A stretch of 64,000 nt of DNA, taken from Aselliscus stoliczkanus. Lineage: Eukaryota; Chordata; Mammalia; Chiroptera; Hipposideridae. The notes below the pieces were generated by a model. It had not been told where the DNA came from. It made no database searches and saw only the letters and a program-made list of their open reading frames with translations. Location: positions 80,376,852-80,440,851 of the forward strand of contig CM066736.1 of assembly GCA_033961575.1 (NCBI GenBank). Direction: 5' to 3'. Of the stretch, positions 33,175 to 45,125 are shown in pieces. Both the position numbers and the translations under genes were made by a program. Numbering within the stretch: position 1 is the first letter of the stretch; each line of letters begins with the position of its first letter.

Positions 33175-33965
33175 TTCATTTCACATTTGCTTATACAACT
33201 TTGCCATCTCCTTTGTGTTATCTTTGTCTCTGAATCTGACTCTAGTTTTTGAGTCATGAATAAGTTCATTACTACATCCAGATTTAAAATCTCGGGTAAA
33301 AGCATCCTGGTGGAAACTGGGTTATGTGTCCCATACTCTATTATAACTGGAGAGGAAGCCACTATGCCTCTCTGATATGGCACACAATGGCACCTTTCCC
33401 CAAAGGCCAAGTATGTTTGGTGTGGAATACTCAAAACTTGGTAAATGTTCACCACACTTATTACTTTGGTTGCTCAAACAGAGATATATACTGTTTTCAT
33501 TTTTTAAGGAAGGAGAAAAAGAAACAAAGAAAGAAAAACAAATAATAAAGCACATTTATTTCAGATTTAATGCTGTATGCCAGTTATTAGGGGCTAAATT
33601 TATTTGCTCAACTGAGAAGATCATACCTCAACTGTTATAAGAATTGGGGTTCATCCTTGATTAAGCATATAAAAATATACTATCATTTTCTCAGAATATA
33701 TTTTTCTTTATTGGTCCCATAGAAAACTCAAATGAGTTAATAATAGAAATCAATTAAATCCCTGTACCTCTCACGTTTGTTTTGTTTTGTTTTTTAATGA
33801 TACTGGCGATTTATATAATGCTCCTCCCCATCCTGATACATTACTTTTTTTTTTTTTAATTTGGTAGGAAGGCATAAGGAGCCAAAGAGATGAAACTGGA
33901 AGTTGTAGGTACCTCTCCTAATTATTTGCTTATATCTAGAAGGAATAATCATGGGAAGGGTTTAG
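33175..33965. other. No gene; unassigned sequence
   Basis: Overlapping frames of 73-105 codons on both strands show no domain. T-rich tract at 33846-33858. Confidence 0.4.
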
Positions 33966-34285
33966 GTGTCTATGGTAGACTGAATAGTGGCTCCCCAGAG
34001 ATGCCTGCCTCTTAATTACCAGAACCTATAAATGCTTTTATGACTGAAAAAAAGACTTTTCAGATGTAATCAAGCTAAGGATGTTGAAATGGAAAGATTA
34101 TCATGGATTATCCCCATGGGCATGATGTAATCACAGGGTTTCTTGAAAGAGGGATGCAGGAGTAGTCAGAACCAGACAGAAGGTGGAGTGGTGATGAAGG
34201 CGGAGGCAGGAGGACAGAGAGAGAAATGTGAAGATACTAAACTGCTGGCTTTGAAGTTGGAGGCAGGGGATATGATGTAAATAAT
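33966..34285 (+). repeat. LTR fragment, ERVL-MaLR type (probable)
   Basis: 'tatggtagactgaatagtgg', 'cagatgtaatcaagctaagg', 'gattatcatggattatccc', 'gatgtaatcacagggtttct' and 'actgctggctttgaag' follow an old solo LTR. The 138-codon minus frame across it is not a gene. No gag, pol or env sequence accompanies it. Confidence 0.6.
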
Positions 34286-36099
34286 TTATCATATTGTCTT
34301 TGAAGGAGACAATGTTCCTTGTTGTCAGCTTTGGTGCATGGCTTTTCATAAGACACAAGCATGAAATGGATGGTGGATGATGATAGGTACAGACAATTTT
34401 TAAAGAAAGTGAGTTGTTGCAGAAGATGGGGGATAGATTCATGAGCAATATGGTTATGTTAATAGTACCCAAGTGGGCCTGATCTTTGGGGCTGTTCAAA
34501 TCCAGCCCCTTGTATGGTGTCCTGGCAAAGCTCATAAGACAAGACATGCTTACACGTTTTGAATATTATCAACTACTGAAAGATAAGAATTAATTGAATT
34601 ATGGATGGAACGTGAAGACAAAAATTGTGAAAAAAGTGCGTTTGAGAAACTGAAATGTAAAGCAGGTTTTGAAGAGCTTACAGCATGAGTATGCCCTTGC
34701 GTTTTACTAGTGGTTTGCTTTAATATGAATGATGTGAGGTTACCAAATGCTGAAAAATAGTAGACTAAGTTTTTGCTTATTTGGAAGAGAGGAGAGCAAT
34801 AATTCTCACTTTGTGATTATATTAGAATAATTCTAATGTAAACCTAAACTAATCATTGTGTATTTGTGCTACGATCTGCTTCAGTTCTCTAAAACCTAGG
34901 TTAAATATTCTAATATAACAGGAGGACTTTATGTTGATCCTGGAATTCCCAGAAATAAGAGAGAAAGGGTATGTCCTAGGCATTGCAGTCAGCCTCATGC
35001 GATGCCAAACACTATTGAATTGATGCTTTATTTGGGACCAAATACAGTCCTTTCCATGGGTTACCTACTTACAGGCCCTGACAGGTTGGGGAGCAGCTTT
35101 TCAGAATGTCTCTGGTATGGGCTCTACACTCCAATATACCCATAGGGGATGCTGTCTAGTGCACAGGTGGGTTGGCATGGGAGCTGACTTTAAATGTTTA
35201 TGTATACCGCAGTCATTTCCTAGCAGCAGACCAGGGAGTAGAACTTGAAAAGATGGTTATTCCTTTTTCATGAGACATGTACGAAGGCATCCTTCTTCTA
35301 TGATGGTGTCTTTGGCTATGTAAACATGAAACAGCAGGGAAAAAAATATGAAAGAAACTTCCCCACCTGCACTGCGACCGTTCATGAGCATCCTAGGAGG
35401 ATCCTTTGCCAGAAGAAGAAAAATTCATAAACCTTGCAGAAATGTCATTGTACAATATTTAAATGTTATATTATTCAAGTATACTGAGTGTGGCAGGATG
35501 AGTGTGCCTTATCTGACATAGAACACATGGGAAAAGAGGAAAATGTTATGGGCTATCTGGCAGAAAGACATTGGTTTTTAGTAATAGGTTCTCAAACACT
35601 TTTTGTTTCAAATTCAAGGACTATTTATTGAACAGTCACTATGGATCCTCCATGGGGTTAATGCCCATGGTGATAGCAGTGTACACAATCAATAACATTG
35701 TCAGATTTAGATGTTGTGAAAGGAATGGTCAGAAACTCATCGCTGAAGAAAATAAGGTCAAGATAGTGAGACAGTGCGTTAGGGCGTCTCTGGGTCTCCA
35801 CCAGCTCTGACTGGGAAGATTAGTTGGGGGATGGACTCCTTGGAGGGGCAAACACACATTGGAACTGACGTGATATAATCATGTTTTGAAGGACGTGGTA
35901 GAAGTATCACAAAGAGGACTCTGAGAAGTATTTCTTTAAGGTGCTGAATATCCTTGAGGGATCCATTTTAAAACTGTCCCTTGCTAACAATTGGTTGTAT
36001 TATCTATTCTTTGAGGTTAGTGGGGCACCAATTCTAAATATGGAGTAAGCACAACACCTCAAGTCCTGGCTCTATCCTGCCTACCTATACACTCTTAAA
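34286..36099. other. No gene; unassigned sequence
   Basis: Several 60-79 codon frames (35245-35430, 35571-35810) have no recognisable domain. 35600-35690 may be a MIR/L2-class relic ('ctatttattgaacagtcac'). Confidence 0.4.
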
Positions 36100-36260
36100 A
36101 TTGATACTCTTATTCCTATTTAAAATAAAGAAATTAGGATTCATAGAGATGAAGCTATTTGACCATGGTCACACTACAAGTTGGTGGCAAGCCCACAGTA
36201 CAGACCTAAGATGGTCTGGCTTTAAGCCTATGACCGATGTCCAACTCGAACCTGATACCT
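36100..36260 (-). repeat. MIR SINE, antisense
   Basis: 'aaagaaattaggattcatagag', 'tgaccatggtcacactacaag' and 'gacctaagatggtctggc' are MIR in reverse. Confidence 0.65.
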
Positions 36261-36984
36261 GCAAGGTTTTTTTCTTCAGGATTTTCTCTTCATCAACATA
36301 CCTAGTGGTCATTAAAACATTCTCATTTTCCACAACCCTCAGGAAAGAATCCACCCTGTGAGTAGCACAGCATCAACATTAAATACACAGGTAATTGAGG
36401 TGCTGCTCTCATAATGGAAAGAAATGAACAAACCAGGGTAAGGCAGTGCCCTGGTGCCCTTCAGTGGAAAGCCGTTAAAGGACATTGAGGAGTGTCCCAG
36501 TCAGCTATCTGTGGAGGGCAAATTGTCCCAAGCATACATAGCTTCAAAAGTGTCTCCTCAGCCCATCTTCTTGGTCAACAACTAAATTGTGTGTTTGCCA
36601 TTTGACCTAAACCTCCCTGTTTCCTGATTCTTTCTCACCTTAGCTGCAAATTGTCTATAGCCTGATGTTAAATCTCCAAATCAAATCTTCATTTTATCGC
36701 TAGTTCAGGAGATTAAAAAGTAAGCCTCCAGGCAGCAGTTAATAAGTCATTGTTTATTTAGCCATCCTGTCAAGAGTGAAGTTTACAATCAATTCTCTGG
36801 AGGTTGACTTTAGAATTCCCTTAAATACTACTTTCTAGTTTCCAAGTGAATAACTACTTAGCTGTTTCCTGAATTTGATTAAGGTTACAGAAATAATTTT
36901 CTACTTCCTGTAATTAAATTCAATCTCCACTTAAGAATTGTACTTACTAACAAGCGTTTCTACCTCATTTTCCTTTTACCTGTA
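36261..36984. other. No gene; unassigned sequence
   Basis: Nothing recognised; repeat-poor by eye. Confidence 0.4.
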
Positions 36985-37205
36985 CTAATATTTATTGAAT
37001 ATATACCATATTGCTAGATACTATGTTAAACATATGTTATAAATTTATGTTGCTAATTACTTCCAACATCCTTATGTATAAGTCCTGTTATATCCCTTGA
37101 TACAGATGAGGAAATGAAAGCTTATAAGTGCTTAGAAAATTTTTCAGCTCTATACAGGTAAGCAGTAGATATCAAGGACTAAAGACCCAGGTTTTTATAG
37201 TTCCA
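36985..37205 (-). repeat. MIR SINE, antisense
   Basis: 'atttattgaatatataccat...tagatactatgttaaac...gatgaggaaatgaaagctta...aagacccaggttttt' is MIR in reverse. Confidence 0.6.
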
Positions 37206-38984
37206 AAACATTTGTTCTTAATTGCTCCTGATAGTATTTAAGTAACAATATGCATGTTTCCTGATAAAACTTTATATTTATGATTTCTTTAATACAACTC
37301 AACCTTCATGAAGGATTTTTTTGAGGCCTAGATACTGTGATAGACACCAAAGACACAAAAATAGTTGTAAATCATTGCTCCAACCTTTAGACATGTGGTC
37401 TAGTTATAGAAGGGAGGGAGGAATATATGAATACAATTTTAGGAAAACTAGTGTGATCAGTGTAATTATAACAATAGCAACTGATCACTTTGGAATATGA
37501 GAGTGAAAGAGAAATTCCAATGGGCTGCTAGTAGAGTTGCTCCTTGCAGCTTATTGGAGGAGGTGTAATTTGTGGTTATTGCTGTCTTAATGGGTCAATT
37601 CTGCTGAACTACTAGGAAGTATGTCTGTCTCATAATTGCCCAACCAGACAAGGGAGGGAAGTACTGTGTGAGAGAAGCTTTCACCTCTTCCTTTCACTGA
37701 GAACAATTTACTGGTTGTTAGCCTAAAGACCAAATATAGAATGCATATATTTTTCACTCATCAGGGCAAAATAAAGAGTGTGAGTGGAGCTGGACATGGG
37801 AATGAACTCAGAGATCATGTGGTTCACACACAAGCCTCACTCATTTGTAGGGCTGCATAATGTGATCGTCTCTGCTCACAGTCACAGTTCCTTCCCTTTC
37901 TCTTCCTGGGGCCAAAGAATGTGTATATTCCAGAATTACTGGATCAGAGCAGTTTCCGCATAAGCCACAGGTTATACCAAGAGCTAATTCTTTCCTCAGG
38001 CCCTGGGGTGATCTGAACTTGCCCCTGTCTAGTAGTAAATTTCCCTATATCAGCCCTGATATTTCTCTTGTGTGTTGACCTAGGCACCCCATCAAAGGTT
38101 TTAAGAGACAGAAAGTACCGACCTGATACTTTACAAAAAAATATTTGAATTGGGTCTTGCAGTATGGACAGTTTATTTTATTGTTTGTTTTCCTATAAAT
38201 ATTTAACTTTATTACAATAATTAAAACCTGAAATGCTTCAGATGGGAAGAAAATCTAGTTTCAATAGGTACAGAATATTCTCATACTTCCAGTGTCATGG
38301 GTTACTACTCCATCTTCTCCAACAGTGCAGGTCATTTCCTGCATTTGCAGGGCTTTTTGACACTATCTCTGGCTCAGCCTCAGATATGTTGTGTCTTAGT
38401 TTCTGTTGTCCTGGATTGTGACCCAGGGGTGCTCTGTCTTGCATTCAGTGCCCTGGATGCTTGGCTAGTCATACAAAAAGAGGCCAACCTAGTGATGGAA
38501 ATCGATGTGGCATGAAAGGTTCAGAAAAATTCCTTCTAATGGTCCTTAATTTCAAACTCCACATGGTCAACTTTCTGTTTCCAAAACAAAGCCCAGATTG
38601 TGGTGAAGGCATTTACTGAGCACCTTGAGTATTTCAGGAAGCATCAAAAACAAACAAGTAAAAGATTTTTTTTTTTAAACCATGTATTGGGGCAATGGGT
38701 TTTCTTATTAAGAAAATAAAAAATAAATGGTAACTAAAATAAGTTCCAATTGTTTAAGAGTTATATGAAATAAACAATAAATGACCATACTACAGCTTGA
38801 GGAAAATAGGAGTATTACCAAAACTCAGGAGGTACCAGGACTTTATAATCTTTAAAGCAGCAGAAAGACTCTGAAAGGAAAAAGTCAGTATAGTTTACTA
38901 AGTAAAAATTAAAAACTACTGTGTTTGAACAAAGAAAATAATTCAAACAAACGTATAACCATAAATACGAGAAATAAAAAAAAA
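37206..38984. other. No gene; unassigned, with ancient repeat relic
   Basis: 37320-37440 ('gatactgtgatagacaccaaagac') is a MIR/L2-class relic. Frames at 38233-38515 show no domain. Confidence 0.4.
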
Positions 38985-39415
38985 ATGTTACACTGAGTGA
39001 AGTACAGCAATCTCAAAAAGTCACATGCTGTGTGATTCCATCTATATAAACATTCTCAAAATGACAAAATTATAGAGATGGAGAGATTAGTGGTTACCAG
39101 GGATTGGAGATGAGAGGAGGGAATGGGTGTAACCCTAAAAGTGTATTATGAGGAAGATCTTTGTAGTGATGGAATAGTTCTGTATCTTGATAGCTGTGGT
39201 GACTGCATGAACCTAAACACATGATAAAATGGCATAGAACTAAAACTCACACACATGGTACCTACCAATGTCAATTTCTGGTTGTTGATATTTTACTATA
39301 GTTACATAAAATGTAACTATTGGGGGAAATTGGGTGAAGAATACACTGGACCCATCTGTGCTATTTTTGCAACTTTCTGTGAGTCTATAATTATTTCAAA
39401 TTTTTTAAAAACTAG
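38985..39415 (+). repeat. Old LINE-1 3' end, sense
   Basis: 'tgtgtgattccatctatata', 'gatgg(ag)agattagtggttacc', 'gatggaatagttctgtatct' and terminal 'ctgtgagtctataattatttc' match an L1M/L1ME 3' end. Confidence 0.8.
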
Positions 39416-39444
39416 TTTATATTTTAAAATATATTAAGCTTCTA

Positions 39445-39775
39445 AAACAGTGCTATCCAATAGAATGATAATTTGAACCACACATTTTAAAAATTTATTA
39501 TTAGGTATTGAGATGTAAGTGACATATAACATTGTATAAGTTTAAGGTATACAATGTGTTGATTTGGTACATTTATGTATTACAATAGAAAAAATTTGAA
39601 ATTTTCTAGTAGCCATATTAAAAACAGTAAAAAATAATGAGTAAAATAATTTTAATATTTTATTTAACCAAAACATTCAAAATGTTATATTATCAACATG
39701 TAACCAATAGAAATAAGATTGATGAAACATTTTAAATTTTCTTTTTTCATATTTTCCATGCTTGAAACTATTATT
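39445..39775 (+). repeat. Possible hAT/MER-type repeat, split by L1
   Basis: 'acagtgctatccaatagaat', 'ttttctagtagccatattaa' and 'aacatgtaaccaat' recall a common MER DNA element. An antisense L1 3' end (39478-39590) interrupts it. Confidence 0.45.
39478..39590 (-). mobile_element. Short LINE-1 3' end (minus)
   Basis: 'gtattgagatgtaagtgaca', 'aagtttaaggtatacaatgt' and 'tgatttggtacatttatg' are antisense L1 3' terminal wording, ~110 bp. Confidence 0.65.
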
Positions 39776-40179
39776 TGGAACCTCCAGGGACTTAGAAAAT
39801 CCTTAATTTAATTTCCTTCCAAGTGCAACTTTCCTTAAGATCCAGGGTTTCTAGGATTTACTAAATACATCAAAATTACTTATACCTCCAACTCTGAATG
39901 CAGAGGGAAAGAACCCAGAGACAGAGTTGGGGGTGGGACCCATCTCTGCTTCTTCCCTCCTCTTCCAACCTTTTTCCACACACCAGGCCCTTCACCCTCC
40001 TCCAATCTCAAGGACTTCATGAGGTCCCAGGTATACAGAAGAGAAGGTTATGAGATACATGAAGCTAAATCCCCATAATTTTTCCATGGGATTCCTCCTT
40101 CCTTATGCCTGCCCACTGTCATTCCTGCTTCAGCCTCAGTACTTTCCTCAGTAGAGCCCCGCCTATGTATGTGTGGAAG
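39776..40179. other. No gene; unassigned sequence
   Basis: Pyrimidine-rich in 39940-40010, otherwise unremarkable. Confidence 0.4.
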
Positions 40180-40500
40180 GTGATCCTTGAACATGCTTTC
40201 TCCCAATAACCACAGGGCTCACTCCCTCAACCCCTTCCGGACTTACATCAAAAGTCACCTCTTAAGGAAGCTTACCCAGAAGGTAATATTTAAAATTACA
40301 ACTGGCTCCCTTGTCATCCCTACATTCTTTTTCCCTAAATCACCCTACTTTTTTGACACCCCATAACTTTCCTTCAGTGTTTTTCTGTTTATTGTAAGCA
40401 ACATGAAGGCAGGGATTTTTGCCTGTTTTGGTTTGATGTATCCCAAAGTGGCTAGAATAATACCTGGCACATAATAGATGCTCGCTAAGTGCTAATAAAT
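40180..40500 (+). repeat. L2 LINE 3' end
   Basis: 'catcaaaagtcacctctta', 'gcaacatgaaggcagggatt' and 'aatacctggcacataatag' follow the L2 terminus. Confidence 0.8.
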
Positions 40501-40998
40501 TAAACATACATAAACATTTTCAGTCTCTATTATATATACTGGAAAAGATATCTTATCATCCTGGATAATATACTCTTTGTTCTAGGATGTTTCTTTTCAA
40601 TTATGTAGCTGTAATCGAATTAAACCCCCTGCACTTGAGGAAATAAATACAAGTTTTTTGATATTGCTTAACAGATTATACCTTTTTCTATCTCATAGCA
40701 AAAGGCCCAACAGACCTTTGAGAAGATAGTAAACTGGATTGGGTCTCTTCTCTTTGGGGATTTAACACTAATTAATATCTTGAATTGGCTGAGTTATTTC
40801 TGTCTTAGGTGAACTGGCTGGATAACATGGGATAGAAATTCACAAAAAGGGAAGGGAGAGTCAGACATGCTGAACACCATGTCTAAAGGGTCTGAGAGGA
40901 ACATTATTCTCCTGGCCCAGCTTGTGGCTTCAACGATAGTCATATCCAGCCCCTCTGGCCCGTTAGCCATGACTGTGTGATGATGTAGAAACAATGGG
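40501..40998. other. No gene; unassigned sequence
   Basis: The long minus frame 40794-41357 (187 codons) starts downstream and only exists because the SINE and (AT)n array are open on that strand. Confidence 0.5.
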
Positions 40999-40999
40999 C

Positions 41000-41122
41000 C
41001 TGGCCGAGTGGCATGGTGGTTAAGCGCTGGCTTTGGAAGCCAGCAGCCCCAGTTCGGGTCCCACATATGAGGGCCAGTGACACTGCCCTCAAAAACAAAC
41101 AAACAAAACAAACAAACAAACA

Positions 41123-41184
<62 letters not shown>
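41000..41184 (+). mobile_element. Short tRNA-derived SINE with (AT)n tail (plus)
   Basis: Head 'ctggccgagtggcatggtgg', A box TGGCATGGTGG and B box AGTTCGGGTCC are visible. 'gggccagtgacactgccctc' is followed by a CAAA-rich tail that runs into (AT)n. Target duplication AAACAATGGGC at 40989-40999 and 41185-41195 places the whole array inside the insertion. Confidence 0.95.
41126..41183. repeat. (AT)n microsatellite grown in a SINE tail
   Basis: About 28 perfect TA units at the 3' end of the SINE. Confidence 0.98.
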
Positions 41185-41185
<1 letters not shown>

Positions 41186-41195
41186 AACAATGGGC

Positions 41196-41980
41196 ACATT
41201 GGTGGTGAAGGCACATGCTGGGGATCACAGCAGAGACTAGCACTAGAGAAAGAGATGGCAGATTTTTTTCCCTCTTAATCAGAAATAAGAGATTATTGCT
41301 GACTAGCAATGATGGGAATGCTGTAAACACAACTAAATTGGGCAAGAATTGCATCAAACAGTTGAGATCACATGATTTCAGTACTAACAGCAGAGAATGG
41401 ATTCTTTCTGAGAATTAATTAGATTTTCTAATGCTGCTGTCTTTGGAGCAGGGAAAACAAAGACTGGACTATTGTGCTGACTCAGTTCCCCCATTTCTTT
41501 TTTACCCTAATAAGGAGAAGAGAATCATGGGAAAATAAAAAAAGATACACTTTTGATGGCGATATGGAATGTTCAATTTCATTTAAATATTGATTTAAAT
41601 ATTCTTTCCTTCCTTCTAAAATATAAGGGGGAGAGTATTTGCATTTAAAAGGTATTTAACATTAGCATTAATTATAACAGTAAAATTGAATATAGCCAAA
41701 GTGAGTGAATAATTAAGTAGACTATTATTCATTCTGATACTATATCGATAGCACCTAGAACACTAGTCTCTCTTACATAGAAGATATGCGGTGGATGTTA
41801 TAAAATGAATGTATGAATAACTGCTTATGTGAATTACCTACTCCAGGATTATAAATGATAAATATAAATGGTAACTTCAGGATTGTAAATCCTATACTGT
41901 TATTGAATTACTGTGTTAATCATGACATGGAAAATGTAAATATGATAATGTTGAGTGAAAAACGTAGAATACAAAATTGT
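41196..41980. other. No gene; unassigned sequence
   Basis: No recognised structure. Confidence 0.4.
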
Positions 41981-41988
41981 ATCTGCAG

Positions 41989-42177
41989 CAGTGATTCTTA
42001 AACCTCAGCATACATCATGTTACCTGGTGGGCTTGTTAAAAATATGGATTGCTGAGTCTCAGCACTAGGGGGTCTGTTTCAATAGGTCTGGGATGGGGCC
42101 CAATAATTCACGTTTCTATCAAGTTCCCGGGTAATGTTCTGGATGCTGGTCTCAAGACCATATTTTGAAAACTACTG
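41989..42177 (+). mobile_element. MER5A hAT-Charlie element, full length
   Basis: Starts CAGTGATTCTTAAAC and ends TTTTGAAAACTACTG, inverted repeats of the family. Interior 'ttgttaaaaatatggattgc...caataggtctgggatggggcc' is diagnostic. It is 189 bp long. The 8-bp flanks ATCTGCAG (41981-41988) and ATCTATAG (42178-42185) agree at 6 of 8 positions, a decayed target duplication. Confidence 0.93.
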
Positions 42178-42185
42178 ATCTATAG

Positions 42186-42609
42186 GGTGATTATAAGTGT
42201 GTATAATCAAATAAAATTATATCTGAAAAACTACTGAACAAGTAAAATTATGCCAAGAAAATGTTAAGAACACAATGTTAACAGTAATTGTCTTTGGGAG
42301 GTGGGATCATGCCTTTCAGTTTTTTCTACTTTATTTCCCAGATTTTATTTGTAGTCAACCACTACTTTAAAATGGAAAATTAAAAAAAAAAGTTTGAATG
42401 TAAAAACAAAAGCAAAACAAAATGTGGTGAATACATTTTAAAGGGAAACATCAATTTTCTCTGAAGAGATGATAATGAAATCTGGAATGAAAGGCCTACT
42501 TACATGACTGATATGTGTTTGCCTTTAGTATTGCTTACATGGCTTCTGGTAGAACTCCCTGATGCCAAATTGATCCTTCACATAGAATCAATCGCTTCCA
42601 GAAATTTTT
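42186..42609. other. No gene; unassigned sequence
   Basis: No recognised structure. Confidence 0.4.
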
Positions 42610-42830
42610 TCACTTTTTTTTTCTTGCTTTTGAAATTTATTTTTATATTAGTTTCAGGTGTACAAAACAACATAATGATTAGACATTTATACTCCTCACA
42701 AAGTGATAACCCCCAAGTCTACTACCCCTCTGATATCGTATATAGCTATTACACTATCATTAACTATATTCTCTATACTATACTTTACATCCCATGACTG
42801 TATACATATATTTAATAATAGTTGGCATTC
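42610..42830 (-). mobile_element. LINE-1 3' end (minus)
   Basis: T-rich start then 'ttagtttcaggtgtacaaaa', 'acataatgattagacattta' and 'catcccatgactgtatacat'. Same L1 subfamily as 54962-55243. Confidence 0.8.
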
Positions 42831-43324
42831 AGTGTTATTCTACATCAGCTCTTCTAAAGCACACCTCCCTGAGGCTGATGACAACTTGGTACTCCTTGAA
42901 TTGGTTATTCTCTTTGTCCTTGGTGACTGGAGCTTCCTTGAAACCAGACCTCAGGCTGCTGCTTGCTTCACATGCCGTTGGGCTGGGTATGTGAAAGTGC
43001 TTCAGTTCTCCATGCTCAATTTGAGCTCATATTTTATGTTTGCCCATCTGGATCTAATATTCTCCATCATTCTCTTTGTTCCAGGGGGCAGATGATATTT
43101 TACCCAATAACCTATTTATCTGAGTATTTTAATATTTCAATAAAGGCCTCCTAGGGATTAAAAGAGAAATGAGTTGAAATTCCTATTCCAAAGTTTTAGC
43201 GGGGATTGAACCTGGGGCGGGGGGCGGGGAAGCTTATATATGTAAATTATGGGCTCTGCCACTCAGCTACATACTGACTAAGTGTAGACAATTTTAGACT
43301 GCATCGAAAGGCTCCTCTGAGGGG
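42831..43324. other. No gene; contains a possible SINE relic
   Basis: 43195-43285 has 'ggggattgaacctggg' (reverse of a tRNA B box) and 'ctgccactcagctac' with a G/C-rich insert, perhaps an old tRNA SINE in reverse. 42831-43190 is unassigned; its 130-codon frame has no domain. Confidence 0.35.
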
Positions 43325-43470
43325 TCAAATATATGGTGATGGGAGTAGAGTTGACTCTCGGTGGTGAACACACAATGTGATACATAGATGATGGATTATA
43401 GAAATGTACACTTGAAACCTATATAATTTTACTAAACAATGTCACTCCAATAAATTTAATTAAAAAGAAA
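43325..43470 (+). mobile_element. LINE-1 3' end, sense, short
   Basis: 'ggtgaacacacaatgtgata', 'tgtacacttgaaacctatat' and 'caatgtcactccaataaattt' with A-rich tail. It is the sense counterpart of the 3' end at 21138-21520. Confidence 0.8.
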
Positions 43471-43959
43471 TGTTCCCTTGAATTTGGCTTCCAGGTGGTT
43501 TGATTAATGGGAAGTATGTACTAGAAAATGGGAGTGGAATAAGGTAGTATATCTTATTCCCTGGACCAGGCTGGACCATGGGTTGGCATTGGCTGTGTTC
43601 TTCCTCTATAGGCCTCAGCTCTTTAGAATTTTTCTATCCTCTGGCTCCATCTTTCTCTATAATTCTTGGTATCTGCTTTCTCCCTTTGCCCTGTCAGACA
43701 TAGAATACTAGATATTCCCTTTGCTACTAGTATGATGATGCTTTCACATTCCTTATCAGTTTCTCTTAATCCTGCCATATCTTATTCATAATCCTTTTAT
43801 TACACTTTCCTAAAATTACCCCATTTGAGTAGGCATCTGTTTCCTGCTGGGATCTTTGCCAGTATATCTCCTTTTCATTTTAATTTCAATGTCTATAGAT
43901 TTATGCCTTCATCTTAGAGATAATAAGAGGCAGAAGTTCCCCCATGGCCTAGCATGAAA
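43471..43959. other. No gene; unassigned sequence
   Basis: Pyrimidine-rich in places; no family named. Confidence 0.4.
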
Positions 43960-44185
43960 TATAAAGATCACAGGATTTAGAGAAAAAACATATTGGTTCA
44001 CATATGAGTTTTGTCATTTCCTTGCGAAGTAACAAAGCAAAGTTATTTAAGAGACTCAATTTTATTTTCCCTGAGAATTGGTGTTTTTCATTTCTCCCTC
44101 ACTGAGCTGTTGAAAAGGTATATATATAGTAAGAAAACATGTCACTATCTAGCACTTGGCACATGTATATGTGCTCAAAAATTAT
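43960..44185 (+). repeat. MIR-like fragment
   Basis: 'gatcacaggatttagag', 'aagagactcaattttatttt' and 'ctagcacttggcacatgtat' suggest a decayed MIR. The 130-codon frame beginning at 44011 is not supported as a gene. Confidence 0.45.
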
Positions 44186-44934
44186 ATTTTTCCTTCCCTC
44201 ACTATGCTGGAACTGGCCATACCAATAAAAGAGGAAAGTTGTTTTGTTATCTCATTGTATATCTGCATCTGTTCCAAGCATCCCCTGCTGCACATTCAGT
44301 CCCCCTCCAAATTCATAAACAATTCTTGCCTTTCTGGATAATGTACCACTATCTCCCATGCATCTCTGCTACCTGGACTATACTTGGACCATCTGAGTTC
44401 TAGAGGCTCAGACCTGCTCTCCTGAGAAGGACCCAGCAAGGAGACAGGATTTGATTGCTAGTTTCTCCTCAAAGACATAGTGATTTTCCATATGTGAGGA
44501 AGCAACCCATTGCTTGAATTGTTGAGACATAGACTTATAGAATAGACCTAATTCTTACCAACAAGCAAGTTCTTTTTCAGTGGGGACACTACTTCACAAT
44601 ATTCTGATAAAACATTTTAATATGGCATGGCAGATCAGAACTTTATGTGAGACATAGGGCCAGGTGATTTATATATATTTATGATGTTACTTAGCCCTTG
44701 GAATATGCCTCTAGGGTTATTATAACTATCTTTTCTAGTTGATTAAAGGTCTGTGTGAAGTTAGGTTTTATTATTCCCGATTCATTACTCCTCTTTTTGA
44801 AGGTTAAATGTTTCACCTGAAGACAACAGAGCTTCTAAGGATCACTGGAATAAGTATTTGTGTTTTTGTGACTATGTGTAGGGTGGGTGGATGTGAATGA
44901 GGGTAGTAGCAGGATCCCTGAGGACCCATAAATA
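44186..44934. other. No gene; unassigned sequence
   Basis: 44650-44780 may contain a MIR relic. Nothing else seen. Confidence 0.35.
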
Positions 44935-45125
44935 TTAATAAAGCACAAGATATGGAGGCAGAGATCCCAGCCCTTAACAAAAGCAAACTGTGTGATATTG
45001 GGGAAAAAACAAAAACAAAAATATTTGACTGATCTCTGATTTTCTCATCTATAAAATGAGGTTTCTCTTAATATCTATCTACCTTATAGTATTCTTGTCT
45101 CATAGTAATGGCCTCAAAGAATTTA
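44935..45125 (+). repeat. MIR SINE
   Basis: 'aaactgtgtgatattgggg', 'tttctcatctataaaatgagg' and 'ctaccttatagtattcttgt' in MIR order, with an A-rich insertion at 45004-45022. Confidence 0.65.

Noticed and set aside
34131..34547. 138-codon minus-strand frame
   Set aside because: Lies mainly in an antisense LTR fragment and has no recognisable domain.
40794..41357. 187-codon open frame, the longest in the window
   Set aside because: It runs antisense through an (AT)n array (Ile-Tyr repeats) and a SINE. No domain, no start context.
42703..43095. 130-codon plus-strand frame
   Set aside because: Starts inside an antisense L1 3' end and continues in unassigned sequence without any family motif.
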